In this document: positions 1-12,033 of the stretch, in pieces
Layout of the letters: every line of letters begins with the position of its first letter
Position numbering within the stretch: position 1 is the stretch's first letter
Source of the DNA: Hermatobates lingyangjiaoensis
Taxonomy: Eukaryota > Arthropoda > Insecta > Hemiptera > Hermatobatidae
Direction of reading: 5' to 3'
DNA length: 64,000 nucleotides
NCBI GenBank assembly: GCA_026182355.1
Contig: JAPFBL010000009.1
Span: 682,001-746,000 of the forward strand
Translations under genes and position numbers: made by a program
The notes under the pieces: generated by a model
Seen by the model: only the letters and a program-made list of their open reading frames with translations
Database searches by the model: none
What the model was told of the DNA's origin: nothing

Positions 1-3000
1 CAGGCCTACATACAATTAAACCACTTAATCAAGAAAATTGATATTTTAGCAATGTTACAAAATTTTATTGTGTTCTAACTCTCATCTATATCCTAACCTA
101 AAAGAACATTTGTTAAAATATTTTCTAAAGGTTCAAACTTTAAGATTAAATGTAAAATATAAGTAATTTTTATCACGTTCAATCGATTTTTTTTTGGTGT
201 AAGACAAGGAGACTAATTTTGTAGAATTCAACAATGTTTGTTGAAAAAGAAGGTGAATTGCCTCAAAAACTGGCTATTGGAATAAAGCGGATTGGGACTC
301 CATAGGGAGAAAAGTTGGTCTATTTCTCTGAATGACTGCCATCTGGTCAAGACAAAGTAAAGTAATAAAAAGTGTGAACATCAGCATTAAGTCTAAAGCC
401 TTGTTCAAACAACAATCTTACGTGAGAATTGTTTAAGTGGAGCAATGTCTCCGTCTTTAAGTTGACACAATAAAACACCCTGTTAACTTTCACCACTCGA
501 TTTGAAACACCAGCATAACTTTACTGGCCTATTCATCATATCACTTATAACAACTGTTGAACTAAATAAGCAGGCTAATCCATCTTAATTATGTGGTTTA
601 AACCATTAGTTGCTATTTAAAAAATGATAAATATCTTATTGATATACAAATATACCTGTTTGTTTTATTGTGTTTATAAGTAGAAAGGTAAATCAACAAG
701 GACAAGAATGATCATGTCATTTGAAATGTGCTAAGATCATTTACAACTCGACTCTTAGTTTTACATTATCTAACTTAACATCATAGATAGATATTACGTG
801 TCCCATAGATCAGGGTTTCTCAATGAGGGTGAAATTCACCCCCATGAGTGAATTTTGGGTTATCTGTTGGTAAATTGTGACCACAGTAAGTTTAGGGACT
901 GAGAAAAACTATTGTACCTTTTTCCCTCCTTATTATAAATTAAAAAATACTATTTTAATTGAATTACTATTTTATATGTCTATAAATATTTTTAATTAGC
1001 AATTAATTTGTAAAACTATATTATTAACATAGCCCTTGTAAATATATGTGTTTTAATAAATAAAAAGAAATATTGTTCAGTAAAAAAATCGTAAAAAAAT
1101 ACGATTGATACAAGTTGTAATAATAATAATCCACTTTTTTTTTTGAAAAGGGATAAAACTCTAATAAAACTTACTAACCACCTGAAGCTTCTACCATATG
1201 TCTGTCAACAGGTTGATATCACGAATTCAGTTGGGTCAAGCCTCACTCAAAGACAGCTCTTGTTTACTTTAATAATATTAATAACAGTTAGAGAAACTTG
1301 AATTTTAGTAATAACGCTCACCGATAGTTAGGCACTAATCTTAGGTAACAATGTATGTGAGAGAATGAGAGTTTCTTAGTTTAATGAAAAACTTCTATAA
1401 TTCTTAAAGTTCTATTATATTCTAATGATTAATTTTGAAGGATTGGACTGTATGATTGTATAGTGTACAAGTCATTTAAGGCTCTTTATACTTTAAAACG
1501 ATATTAGAATGCCAATTAATATGCAAATCAGTTAAAAGTAATGCAATTGAAAAGGTGACATCGAATTTTGTTAACGTCATTTAGATTCTGATAAAGGGAG
1601 AGGATAGTAACTCGGAGCGCGGCAGGACAGAATTCAACTTTTGCTTTGTTTTAATTTGCTAATTTCCACCAGGTGCTCAATGTTCGGTTTCTCTGAAACC
1701 TGAATATTGCCTCCTTAAGTACTAGAGCCTTATGAGTGAAAATTGGGTTTGCATGTTACGAGCAAAGTTTTGCAACTTGAGTTTCCATTTGATCTTTAGT
1801 TTTATATCGCCATAATGTTTTTGTGTAATTATATTTTTCTGCTATTCATAAATTTTCAGAAGTGAGCTGTGACAACTGCATATCTTCCAAATTTAATTTA
1901 ATGATTTATTGAGTTTAAGGATCCAATTTTGCTTCAACTACTATTCAGGTAATTTTACGTTTAGTCTGGAATAGTAGTAATCTTAACCTTTTCCATCAAT
2001 AAGTTGCCTCAGTTCAAAATGGAGCTTAATTACAAACTTTGATAGCCACTTCGAAAAGAAGTCTGGATAACATATTCTATCAAATCCCTTTGCAATAAAC
2101 TTTTTAATTTATAAAGGATCTTTATGGCTACCCTGTATATTACAGTTATATAATTATATAAAAAAGTTTAATCGCTAATACTGATTCTATAAATAAGCAG
2201 TAAGTGCCAGCCGCTAGTAGCCTGTACTTAATTGGAGTTCTTAATGATTGAATAAAGAAAAGGCTATAGTACGCCGTCAGCATGAGATTATTTAAACATG
2301 AAGGCGGCTGCCATCTCTATACTTTAATCGTCGCTTACTACTGGCGATTAATCTGGACCTCACCTGCGGCTTTAACAACTAACTGTTAGGATGAATTAGC
2401 AGATAAAAGCCTCCATCACCATTGCGTTAGTTTATATATTCAAATCAAGGGTAATTTTAATAGAATTACGAAGTGACAAAAATGAGAATACGATTAAGAA
2501 TTTATTATTTGAAGAAAGTATAATTTTTACTATTGGCTCGTTAAAATGGAATTGTTCAAATGATGTAACATTTATTACTTTTCCTAATAATAATAATCAG
2601 CGTCAACAGGCTCTAACAACACGGGAATTGCTGGTGGGCTGCTGGCGCTCCTCTGGTTCAAAGTAAGGAACCAAAAAAATAAACTGTTTCAAAGAGTTTA
2701 GAGTGCCCGTAAATATCAAAGATCAAAATTGAATTGATTCATCTTTATAAAACTGAAGAAAATACTTCCATATCCTCTTAATCAATTTCACGTGGGGAAA
2801 GAAAGCTCCGTAAATTTCGTTTTGTTTGAATTTGCACTTAACTCATTAACTGCCAAATTTTTATTTTTTTAAATATATTTTTATTTTTTCCTTAATATCA
2901 CTTTATTGGTAGTACAGCTAATATTCAACATGCCAATTTAAAATAATATATGTATTACCTATTGCATACATTAGTTATTTTAATTTATCAATTATGCTGG

Positions 3001-4068
3001 GGTGGTTGTTGGGGCTTGGAGCACATTAGGCTATTTTCATGTAATTAGTATCTTACGAACAACTCATCTTACAAAACCGATCCCGAAACGAATGAATTTC
3101 ATATCAAGATGTATGACTGTATTCTTTTCAAAAAATTCCCATTTGAGAAATACAGAATAATTCTTTATATTATATTATAAATAATTATTATATTACATAA
3201 TATGATAATGATTATATTATATTATAAACTCAAAACATTAAAATTATATAAAAAAATACAAAGGCCAAAAAAGAAATTTATTATTTGAGTATTTTTGCTG
3301 ACAAAATAATCTTAGCTATTGTTAAAAGTACAGAGAAATAAATGTTTAAATTCAACCCTGCTGCTTTTAGAACTTACATTCAATAATTTATTTCTCTTAG
3401 GGAAGTTGAACTACTGGTAATATTTACCTAGCTGGCCAGAGCGGCCAACTGTCGCCAACTTAACCAATCTGGTCTTTACTAACATTGACTAAGCCAGCAA
3501 CGTAAACACTAGAAATTAGTTGGCTTCGGTATTAAAAGCCTCTGAGGTTGACCGCAGTCAAACACATGTCGAATTATGTTGGCCTTTAGCAGGTAAATGG
3601 CAGCGAATATCTCTCATACTGTTTAGTATATTACCAGTATTATATATTGATCTTTGAGTTTCATGTTCTCAGGCAACTCAGTGTTGATTTTTCTTTAATA
3701 TCTTATGTTCTTTTATAATTTTTTTTACAGCTTTAGTCATATAAATGAAAAAACTTTATTCGTTTCTAAAACAACTAGAACGTGTATATTTCTATTTATT
3801 CAATTTATTAGCTTTGACTTATATATACTTAAGAACTCTGAGTTGATTAAGTACAGTCTTTCTATATAGAGCCTTTAAAAAAAAACAGCAAGAGATAGTA
3901 TTTTATTCTTCCGATAAGATAAGTCACAAATTTAGCAATATAACTTTAAGTATTTCAAGAAAATAATGATTAATTTGTGAAAATTATCCATCCTGGAGGG
4001 GCCATACTGTGGGAAAGAAATGGACTGCTACATTGCTATCATGTTTAGTTTTCAGATTATGATCAAAG
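1..4068. other. Gene-free AT-rich stretch
   Basis: No open frame of note, no tRNA-like head and no clear repeat boundary is seen. Around 811 there is a sequence resembling a hAT-type 5' terminus (CAGGGTTTCTCAA) followed by a small CACCC/GGGTG hairpin. I could not find its partner terminus or a target duplication, so it is not annotated as a complete element. Confidence 0.5.
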
Positions 4069-4070
4069 TA

Positions 4071-4454
4071 CAGTAGAACCTCGTAGTACGAGTGTCTTAC
4101 TGTACGAGTAATTTGATTTACGAGCAGCCATTCGAAAGTTTTTTTGTCTCATGTGGTACGAGCGACCATCTTCTTCATATCTAGGTGGTCTCCATTTCAA
4201 GTTTAGTAGATAAATAAAACATGATGATTTATTGCTTGCATTTTTTTTATTTATATTACTCGTACATATTGTTTACTTCTCCTAACTGCATCTTTTCTGT
4301 TTAAAAAATTAACTTGAAAACAGGCGATTTGGGGATGGAACGGATATTTATTTTCAGATTAATTTCAGTGCGAAATATTGCTTCTGTTACGAGTAAATCA
4401 CAATATGAGCTCGGTTAGGGGAACGAATTAAAATCGTCCAGGGAAGCTCAGCTG
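4071..4454. mobile_element. Pogo/Tigger-like MITE
   Basis: A 384-bp non-coding element. It starts CAGTAGAACCTCGTAGTACG, and its other end, read on the opposite strand, starts CAGCTGAGCTTCC. These are imperfect inverted repeats of the kind seen in pogo/Tigger elements. It is flanked by TA on both sides (4069-4070 and 4455-4456), the target duplication expected for the Tc1/mariner/pogo superfamily. The interior has no reading frame, so it would depend on a transposase in trans. The boundaries rest on the TA dinucleotides and CAG termini; the interior is diverged. Confidence 0.65.
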
Positions 4455-4456
4455 TA

Positions 4457-5104
4457 TTGTATTGATTAATGTTAGAAATCTGATTTACTGTATCGTTTTA
4501 AATCTTATAAAAATTTGAATTTAGATTTGAACTCATTAATTAATCTAATATTTTCTTTTTGTTTATTTTTTTGATAAAAAATGTCAATCTCTCTTTGAAT
4601 GTCAATAAAAATATTATCCAATTTTTCTCATGACTCGTTAAAGTTATTGTTTAAGTGGCTATGCGAGAGACTTATATTAATAGACTGTTAAAACAACAAG
4701 TAAGATTTCTTCTAATTGATCTTGCAGATTTGGATTTTGATTTCTCACTGCAAAAGGAGAACACTTAATAAGCGTATTTCAAGAAATATGCTTCTTTCAT
4801 GCTTATTTAAAATACAGTCAGTTGTTTATTTCTGGAGAAATAATCTACACTTATTCTCATAAATATAGATGGTTTTGACATTTCCATTTGGACAGGACTT
4901 TTAAAATATTCTAACAGCAATGAGATAAAATTTAAAAAACCACTCAGCTTTAGTCGTAACAAGAATTAATTTAGCATTTCACGCTATATGAATGATTTAC
5001 ACTTATTACATTTATTTGTTTGTTTAATTAACTTAACATTTGAAACAATTTCTATTAAGGATTTCTATTAAGAAGAGTAACTTAAAATTTCAGTATATTC
5101 AAGG
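4457..5104. other. Intergenic, nothing recognised
   Basis: AT-rich sequence without reading frame or repeat structure that I can support. Confidence 0.5.
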
Positions 5105-5345
5105 GGCTAGGGTAGCCCAGTGGGTTGCCTGCTCATCTTCGATTTCTTCACTCGGGAGATGAAAAAATTTGAGCACATCGTCTCTTGGAAAAACGTTAAG
5201 CCATCGGACATAATCCTGTACGATATAAGGAATTCGTTAAAGATCCATACTCCAAATCTGAGTTAGGCAAAATTTAGTAGTCCCATTGACTTGTCAACCC
5301 GGTAATTTGACTTAACCATTATTAAAATGGGTGCCAAATAATAAA
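5105..5345 (+). mobile_element. tRNA-derived SINE, diverged copy
   Basis: The head (GGGGCTAGGGTAGCCCAGTGG) is a decayed tRNA-like A-box region. The body shares blocks with the better copies at 8093 and 14002: TCGATTTCTTCAC, a GTTAAGCCATCGG block, a GAGTTAGGCAAAATTTAG block and a CCCATTGACTTG block. The 3' end is an AATAAATAAAT-type tail. The B box is largely missing. RNA polymerase III transcription is inferred from the family, not from this copy. Confidence 0.65.
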
Positions 5346-6905
5346 TAAATCATAAATTAAAAGTTTTTGGAAAACAAATTGTACATATTCAAACTAAGTT
5401 ATAAGATTTTCAGAAAATATCTGGAAGGAATATTTTGTGATTTGGTGATGAATTGAATATATAAAAGTAGTATGATTTGTCAAGTTGAAGACTTGATAAC
5501 TAAAATAAAATATGTAAGAAGTAGTAAGTAAAGTAAAAAATAAGTAAAGAAAGTAAGGTAAGAATGACGAGTGAGCTGCATAACTCGTAGAATAGAGTGT
5601 TGAGTGATTCCACGTAACTCTTGGGATTTCAGAAATCATATGGTCATTTGTTTCAAATAATATTTTACGAATAATTCAGTAGAATATCGTTGTACTATTA
5701 TGTTGTTATTACAATATGTTTTTGATTTCACAACCGATTAAAACAACTAACATCTGTTTTAAAAGAAACCGATATACAACAAACATTGACTGCTAGAGCA
5801 TATAATAAAGCAAGTATTTCTTTGGATATTATACTTCTGTATTCATGTATTCAAAGTAATTGAAATTCTTTAAAAGAAAGAAATTATTGAAACTAAGATT
5901 TTAAAACAGAAGGTCGACTTTGAAGATTTATTTTTCTACATTCTTGAAATTTGGCTAAGTTCTTCAAAGTTTAATTTGCATTTGAAAACTATTAATAAGA
6001 GAGGTATGGGAGAATCTCAATCCCAAAAGTGTAGCATTGAAATATATTATGTAATATCTATTCACTTACATCATAATAAAAAGCTCATGCGACAGATTTA
6101 TCTATACAATCACGACTGAATAAACTGAAATACGTGCAGGTGTCTTTGCACTGAAGCAGACGAGACGAAATGGTTTTTCCTTTTGAATTCAAGTTCTGTT
6201 TAAACACCACTGGTATCAAAAAGTGCTTTTTATGGAGTTTTTTCTATCAGTTGAACGCTATCAATGTGTACCAAGCTGCTCCCGTATGCTATCATGACCC
6301 TTATCTCAGCATCCTATATATAAATGTTATCAGAGGCCTGTTCCTCTCTTATCACTCTGGCCTTCACCAGTATATCTCCGGTGATGCATCTCTAGTTATT
6401 TTCTGACGTAACCAAATCTCTCTAGGTAAACATCTGCTCTAAGCAGGTGATACATTATACTCGAGAAGGACAAACATCTATATTTTCACTACACTCAATA
6501 TTTTGATTGTCCTTAAAATATTGCTTATCATACCGAACATTTTAAAAGTCCTGAGCACTATATTCACAGTCTACATGTTACCTTCACACTCTCTACAAAC
6601 AGGCTTTTGAAGAGTTTAACACAGAATGCATCCAAAATTTTGAAACATTACAATATTTTATTTAATTCTTAAACTTCAAACTTTCAAATTAAATTTAACA
6701 ATATCATTAAATTATTAAATAGAAAATGTTAGCTACTTTGGGTTTTTTTATGAATTCTAAAGATTATTATTTTTTAAGTAAGTTACCCACTGTATGTTCT
6801 TTACTTTATTTAAACCTAATTTGATATCAGACAATATGGTAACAAGGCAGTTCTTTTGACTAATCCTGTTCAAATGAAGATAGTTTCACTACTTATTAAC
6901 GTAAT
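5346..6905. other. Gene-free stretch
   Basis: Only short open frames are present, at chance length for DNA of this composition. No repeats with supportable boundaries were seen. Confidence 0.45.
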
Positions 6906-7030
6906 TAATCAAGGGTCTAAGGTAGTCCAGTAGGTTGCGTGCTCGTCTCTGGTAGATCCAAAGTCCTATACTTATTTTGTCTTCGATTTCTTCAAAGCTT
7001 TTGTTTATGGTTTGAATGATATTAATTGTA
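6906..7030 (+). mobile_element. SINE 5' fragment, truncated
   Basis: AAGGGTCTAAGGTAGTCCAG followed by GGTTGCGTGCTCGTCTC matches the tRNA-like head of the SINE at 5105. The similarity stops after a TCGATTTCTTC block, so the body and 3' end are missing. Confidence 0.5.
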
Positions 7031-7286
7031 ATGTAATTCATACCAAATAAAAAAAATTGCCATTTAATGATAATGAGTATTTTTAAATAAATATTATTAT
7101 CCAATTTAATATTATTATGGAGGTGTTATGATGCGCGGTATATGGAAGGTGTAGGGGTGTGATTGTTTTTTATGGTCATATACGTTAACAAGTTTTTTTC
7201 GAAAGGTGGTCGATGTAATTTTGGAGTTATACAATGGTAGGTGTTTGCTCACTTTTTATTTGTCATTTCATGAAGAAATATTAAAT

Positions 7287-7440
7287 AAAATGGTGTGTAA
7301 AGGCGACCAGCGAGTCAGAGAAGTATGGCTTATATGGGGTAGACCCACATGCTTAGGTGACCATATGCTGTGTCCAGACTGTGCCGCCAGACAACGGAAA
7401 GAAAAACCACGCACAGACAAGTTTCTCAAGGTAAACACAG
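7287..7440 (+). CDS. Possible exon-like open segment, unrecognised
   Basis: This GC-richer open stretch reads on the plus strand with a cysteine pair (CLGDHMLCPDC) followed by a basic run (ARQRKEKPRTDK). It ends at TTCTCAAG followed by GTAAAC, which would serve as a splice donor. The open frame extends upstream to about 7206, but the upstream codons look random. I recognise no family. It may be a decayed exon or part of an unclassified repeat; the flank at 7500-7640 is also GC-rich but not open. Confidence 0.15.
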
Positions 7441-8081
7441 AGGGTTAAAGAATAACTTACAAAGCAATCAAGTGAACGTAAGAGACATTAAATATGACTC
7501 CGGAGCACGGGGCGGACAAGACCCCCATATACCTGAGCCCCGGATATGAGCAACCCACACTTACAACTCAGCGTCAACCTTATAGGGTACTTGATAAACT
7601 GCAGAATACAAAGGGTCAGTGTCGTTCTACACATGGAGAATAAAATTCAAAGAAATTATAAGATTCAACTGAAATTGTTCTTATAAAAAAATATAATTTT
7701 AGAAAATTATAATGATATATATAAATGGTTATTTATCAAGAACAAAATCAAAAATAATTATATTGAGAAATGAAACATTTAAGTTAGTTTCATAGTAATT
7801 TATAAAATTTTGATGAAAATTATGACCAATTTTAATTTTGCTCAAACTTGGAAACTTTTGGTATGACATCGCTCGATGACTTCTACCGAGATACAGGATT
7901 TGGTTAATTGTTCCTTTATGATAATGATTATTTATTATAATTGTAATCCAAAAACAATTATAGATTTCAAAGAATATTTTTAGTTTTTTCAGGTAAACCG
8001 CTGTATATGTTTAATTAGAAGTTTTATTTTACTATTACTATTTTTGATATAGCTTCTGGACCACTGATAGTTCAAAATACT

Positions 8082-8411
8082 AACAGTTATTAGGGGGGCA
8101 GGTTAACTCAGTGGTTAACGTACTAACCTCTGGGCTGGTAGTCCGGGGTTGGATCCCCACCTGGCCCTCGATTTATTCACGCGGGAGGGTGTTGTCCCTC
8201 GGAGAGGACGTTAAGCTGTCGGTTCCGAGTCTGTCCTTTTGTCAGGTAATCCTTAAAGATCTCTACTCGAAAAGCACTTGAGTTACGCAAAATTTATGAC
8301 TCCCAATGTAGAATCTGTAGAATCACCGATCAAACAAAAAGCCAGTAAACGGCTGACGTTAGCACACGCAAGGGGATCGGTTTAAACAATAAAAAAAAAC
8401 AACAGTTATTA
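8082..8411 (+). mobile_element. tRNA-derived SINE with perfect target duplication
   Basis: Element body 8093-8400 is flanked by identical 11-bp direct repeats AACAGTTATTA (8082-8092 and 8401-8411). The head folds like a tRNA: an A-box-like TAACTCAGTGGTTAACG, a B-box-like GGGTTGGATCCCC, and acceptor-like arms GGGGGCAGGT and ACCTGGCCC. The body holds the family blocks CTCGATTTATTCACG, GAGAGGACGTTAAGC and ACTTGAGTTACGC. The 3' end is A-rich. Target-primed retrotransposition by a LINE partner is inferred; no such LINE is visible here. The intact duplication makes it the youngest-looking SINE in the window. Confidence 0.88.
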
Positions 8412-8435
8412 TGTATACATTCCAAGTTAATGACT

Positions 8436-8748
8436 TCTGATATCAAGCCAACTTTTTGTCGAAATTTGTTCGGCAATCTCAAGTCTTGTTGAAGGAACTA
8501 TTCAAAGCATTGAATAGTTCCTTCTTTTTGTACCATATCTTATCAAAACTGAATTAACATGGAAATTAGCACATGTCATATGTGTTCGTTGATAGAATAA
8601 ATTTCCATGTTAATTATTTAATTAACAAGTTCAGTTAATTTTTGATGATATATGGTACATAAAGAAGAGATATGCTTTGAATAGTTCCTTCAATAAGACT
8701 TGAGAATACCGAACAAATTTCGGCAAAAACTTGGGTTGAAATCAAAAA
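8436..8748. repeat. Foldback / long inverted-repeat element
   Basis: The two ends are long imperfect inverted repeats. The left arm carries CCAACTTTTTGTCGAAATTT and GTTCGGCAATCTCAAGTCTT; the right arm carries the reverse complement with scattered mismatches and one short extra segment. Each arm also contains GAATAGTTCCTTC and an ATGGTACA block, and the palindrome runs to the centre near 8590. There is no reading frame. A related short segment (GACTTTTTGTCGAAAA) lies at about 40530. It is probably a MITE or foldback transposon of unknown superfamily; I could not fix a target duplication. Confidence 0.6.
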
Positions 8749-8749
8749 T

Positions 8750-9350
8750 TATTAGCTTGAGCTTAATCCTCAATAACTAAATTAGTATTTTATTTTATAG
8801 TTTAATTGTTATTTCATGGAAGTGAGTATTCTACAAGCTAGTCAGGTGAACAAACCTGTTGATGGCATAATTATATGCAATTCAGTGTTACCAGAATAAA
8901 AAACAAGTCCATTTGTAAGCAGTTCGATTTGCCAGTTTATTTATTAGGCAAAGAGTAGTTTTGGCAACACTGCTACTCAGTTCGGCGCCAGTAAAGGAAG
9001 GACTGTGAATGTCGGAAGTCCTTCATCGTCTGCTCTCTCTTCACTTGGAACTTGGCAGAATAACAAGTGGCTTTCTTCCATCATTTGGACAAAGTAATGT
9101 GGAAGATTCAGGAAAAAGCATAGCTTGAACAAATATAGCTCTACTGGGTTGACAAGTAGATAAATATCAATAATCATGTCACTATGATGCAACTATGATA
9201 TAAACCTTAAACATCTGCCTATTTTTGATCCTTCGTTACCAAATTATCCCTATTATTTTAATCATATACATCTCTAAAACCATATTTATTCTGAAACCAA
9301 AACAACCATATTACTTGTAAATATATACTTAATTAATGTATTGTGTAGTT
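8750..9350. other. Intergenic, nothing recognised
   Basis: No supportable gene or repeat. Confidence 0.4.
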
Positions 9351-9379
9351 TATATATAATGAATAATATATATGTCTAT

Positions 9380-9480
9380 AAATGATCAAACTACAATAAG
9401 AAATGGGAGAAAAATACTAAGACCTTTCAATCGAAACAAGCTGTCTTTGTCAGAGTCAAAACCTCAACGGAAAACCTAGA
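9380..9480 (-). mobile_element. PLE family A 3'-end fragment with decayed hammerhead-like motif
   Basis: On the minus strand this reads TTGACTCTGACAAAGAC, a hairpin loop, then GAAAGGTCTTAGTA and the family A tail. Compared with the intact copy at 39935, the core has G8 changed to A (CUGACAA) and the stem III palindrome AGATCT has become AGGTCT. The sense-strand 3' end lies near a TA-rich stretch, as in other copies. Confidence 0.55.
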
Positions 9481-9682
9481 TACAGAAACATCATGGTGAA
9501 GGGTTGAGAGTAGTGGGAGGGAAGAGTGGTATTTTAAAAGGGTGTAAAATGCAGGAAAGGACAATAGTACAGGGAGGAATGTTTGGAGAAACAAAGGAGT
9601 ACAGTAAGAAAAAGTAAAAAATGACCCGCTAGCTGTCAACCATCTTGGATGTGGCTATTGTCTTCGTTAGGACTGAGTTAAG

Positions 9683-9712
9683 TAATATATATATATATAT
9701 ATATATAATATA
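9683..9712. repeat. (TA)n microsatellite
   Basis: A run of alternating TA/AT next to a PLE family G fragment. Confidence 0.9.
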
Positions 9713-9830
9713 CACGACTTCAAAATTGGAGAAGAGTTACACACATAGCAGAAACACACTTACAAACTCAAATTTTCGGGCAATCATCCTTCAGGAGAAA
9801 AGAGAAAGGGAGACCAAGCACACTGTAGAC
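9713..9830 (-). mobile_element. PLE family G 3'-end fragment, decayed hammerhead-like motif
   Basis: The minus strand reads TCTCCTGAAGGAT, a short hairpin, then GAAAATTTGAGTTTGTAAGTG, matching family G copies at 11865 and 51394. The core is altered (CUGAAGG rather than CUGAAGA), but the GAA plus AATT palindrome remains. Its sense-strand 3' end abuts the (TA)n at 9683-9712. Confidence 0.5.
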
Positions 9831-10128
9831 GTAACGGCAAGTAACCGACCTGGTACCGCCAGTGCTGCCCCTAGCACCCGGTCTTAAAGTAATAGAAATA
9901 AGAGAAGATAAAACAGAAGTTCATATAAGCAAAGTTGAGTAAATATAAAAGAATCAAGGATAATTTGAGAGAAATTTAAAAGAAAAAAATATATATATAT
10001 CATCAAGAAGTATTGATAAAAGTATAGACCGTGAAATAGAAACAAAATTAAAGCTTATCAGTGCTCTGTTATTTCTTCAGGTTCAAATTAAACTCTCATT
10101 GCCAATGTTTTGGTTTTTTATTTTATTA

Positions 10129-10165
10129 GAGAGAGAGAGAGAGAGAGAGAAAGAGAAAGAGAGAT
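10129..10165. repeat. (GA)n microsatellite
   Basis: GA repeats with interruptions (AAGAGAAAGAGAGATAG at the end). Confidence 0.9.
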
Positions 10166-10735
10166 AGTGTAGAAATTAAGACCTTTGATATTTTTCTTTG
10201 CTATAATCTCTTAAGAACTAATAATAATACTATTTATTGAATAATATCTTACATTATATTATTACTTATACTTTTAGGAAGATATATTAAATATTTACTT
10301 CCCTCATTTTCTAAAATAAAAAATAGCTAACAAAAATTTATTAAGTTCACGAAGCTGTTTAAGTTCCTGATAGTTAGCTAGTAGTTGCGTAGTTTACAAT
10401 GTATATATATTCTGTACAGTATTAAATCACAGGTATAAATATGATAACTTTTCAAGATTTTAAATAAAAATCAATAGTTCAAAAATATTTGTATGAACTT
10501 ATGTCGATACATCTAGTAATTTTATTTGATAGGTTTTAATGGAAGTGAAATCAGATTTAAATCAATCAGTTTTAATATCTTAGTGATTTTATAGCTGATA
10601 TATAAATACGCAAAGGAGGTTTTTATTGGGTAAAATAGATATTTTACTGAATCAGGTTATTTAAATTCAAACTTTAAATAGGATAAATGCCATTTATTTC
10701 AATGATATATTTTTGTACTTTTGTAATAATTTTGT
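10166..10735. other. Gene-free AT-rich stretch
   Basis: No supportable gene or repeat. Confidence 0.4.
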
Positions 10736-10769
10736 TTTAATTGTATATGATCTTGCAATATAATAGGAG

Positions 10770-11350
10770 CAGAGATATGGCTATTGTTGAGTATTGTTTA
10801 CTACAGAGAGGACCAGCTGCAGGACACTGCAGTGCTGCCTGGAGGTTGTGACGAGAGACAGGAGATGCCGAGTGGCTACTACAGAGAAGGAAGATGAAGA
10901 CTTGAGAGAGGGAATGTAGGTTATGGAAGTGCACGTAGTGCGCACGGTCCTACTTATCGACCCAATGCAAGAGATGCAGTTCGTCTCCATGGTCACCCTC
11001 GACACCTGCTCCACCATCCACCCTCTCTCTTCTTCTTCCTCCTGGTAATCTTATCCCTCCCATTCAAAACCTCTCTCTCTCAACGGCTTTCTCTTCCTCA
11101 ACAACTATCTTTCTCTACTTATTTTCCCTCTCTACTTTCAATTGCTGTCATTTCTTTCCTCTCCCTCAATCCTCTTCCTCACTTCTTTCAATCTTTCCAA
11201 TTCACCTCATACAGTCGTCACACTTTACAGTTTAGGCACAGTCGGCTTAACCGTAGCCCTTTTCCTAGCCTCAATCCCTTCAGATCCCACATTTAGTTCA
11301 CTCTTTTCATATATCCATTACACAGCCTGGGAAATTCCCTTCTTATCCAA
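10770..11350 (+). other. GC-richer island passing into a CT-rich tract
   Basis: 10800-11020 has near-balanced base composition (blocks such as GACCAGCTGCAGGACACTGC) and is open in more than one frame. 11020-11350 is strongly pyrimidine-rich on the plus strand. No recognisable protein, splice signal pair or known repeat was found. It could be a transcribed non-coding exon or an old repeat; the composition resembles the tract at 18130-18770. Confidence 0.25.
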
Positions 11351-11755
11351 TTATTTACATTCCAGTTAATTCCGTTCTTTTCTTTTTAATTTTTTCTTTT
11401 TTATATAAAATACCTTCGTCATGATTACTCTTGCAGCTTTTACTTGAATATATTTCCATTTCCTGCCCCCTCGTCATATCATTCTTTTATTTCCTTACTG
11501 AATTCTCCTTCCTCTCTTTAAATAGAGTACTACATATTAAAATTCAAATACAATATGTCTTAATAAAAATCCTGTCGTCCACAGAATAATGCCTAGTTTT
11601 TATTTCTTTTGAAATAATTAATCACAACAATTTTATTTTGCTTCTACTAATTTTCTTTCATTTTTTCCCTATTTCTCTCTCTGATATATTTCTTTTGTCA
11701 CTAATAAAGAAAAAAAAAAAGGATCGTGGTTTCATAAGGGATAGTTAAAACTGCA

Positions 11756-12002
11756 GTACATATATATATATATTTTTTTTTCGATGAAAATACGATCCGA
11801 AATGGACAAATACAGTTCAATGTACATAAAGAAACATAGAGAAATTAAAAACACAAACTTACAGTCTCTAATTTTCGGTTGAACCGTCTTCAGGAGAGAT
11901 AAGAGAGGGAAACCAAGTGCACTGGTACAGAGACGGTTGGGTCTCCAATTCATATTGTGGTTTGATCATTGATTGTTATTTCACGTATTTCTGTGAAATC
12001 TT

Positions 12003-12029
<27 letters not shown>
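11756..12029. mobile_element. Composite of two PLE 3'-end fragments between (TA)n tracts
   Basis: The left part is a minus-strand family G copy (hammerhead-like motif 11865-11899) whose sense-strand 3' end meets TATATATA at about 11760. The right part is a plus-strand family A tail, from TTGTGGTTTGATCATTG through the terminal hairpin ATTTCAC..GTGAAAT, meeting (TA)n at 12003-12029. The two fragments diverge outward with their 3' ends on TA repeats, the same head-to-head layout seen at 24.7, 39.8 and 52.2 kb. Confidence 0.65.
11865..11899 (-). ncRNA. Hammerhead-like ribozyme motif, family G
   Basis: Minus strand, 5' to 3': stem I TCTC, spacer TC, core CTGAAGA, extra C, stem II GGTT-C-AACC, then GAA, palindrome AATT, A at the cleavage position, and stem I partner GAGA. 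Compared with the copy at 51394, stem I has changed on both sides (GTTTC/GAAAC there, TCTC/GAGA here), a compensatory change. The one-base stem II loop as drawn is tight; opening the terminal pair gives a normal loop. Self-cleavage is inferred from family knowledge. Confidence 0.6.

Positions 12030-12033
<4 letters not shown>

Noticed and set aside
811..1170. Complete hAT MITE
   Set aside because: The 5' terminus is plausible, but neither a matching 3' terminus nor an 8-bp duplication could be found.
8093..8170. Functional tRNA gene
   Set aside because: The tRNA-like fold is the head of a SINE with target duplications and multiple copies; there is no clean anticodon arm or terminator.
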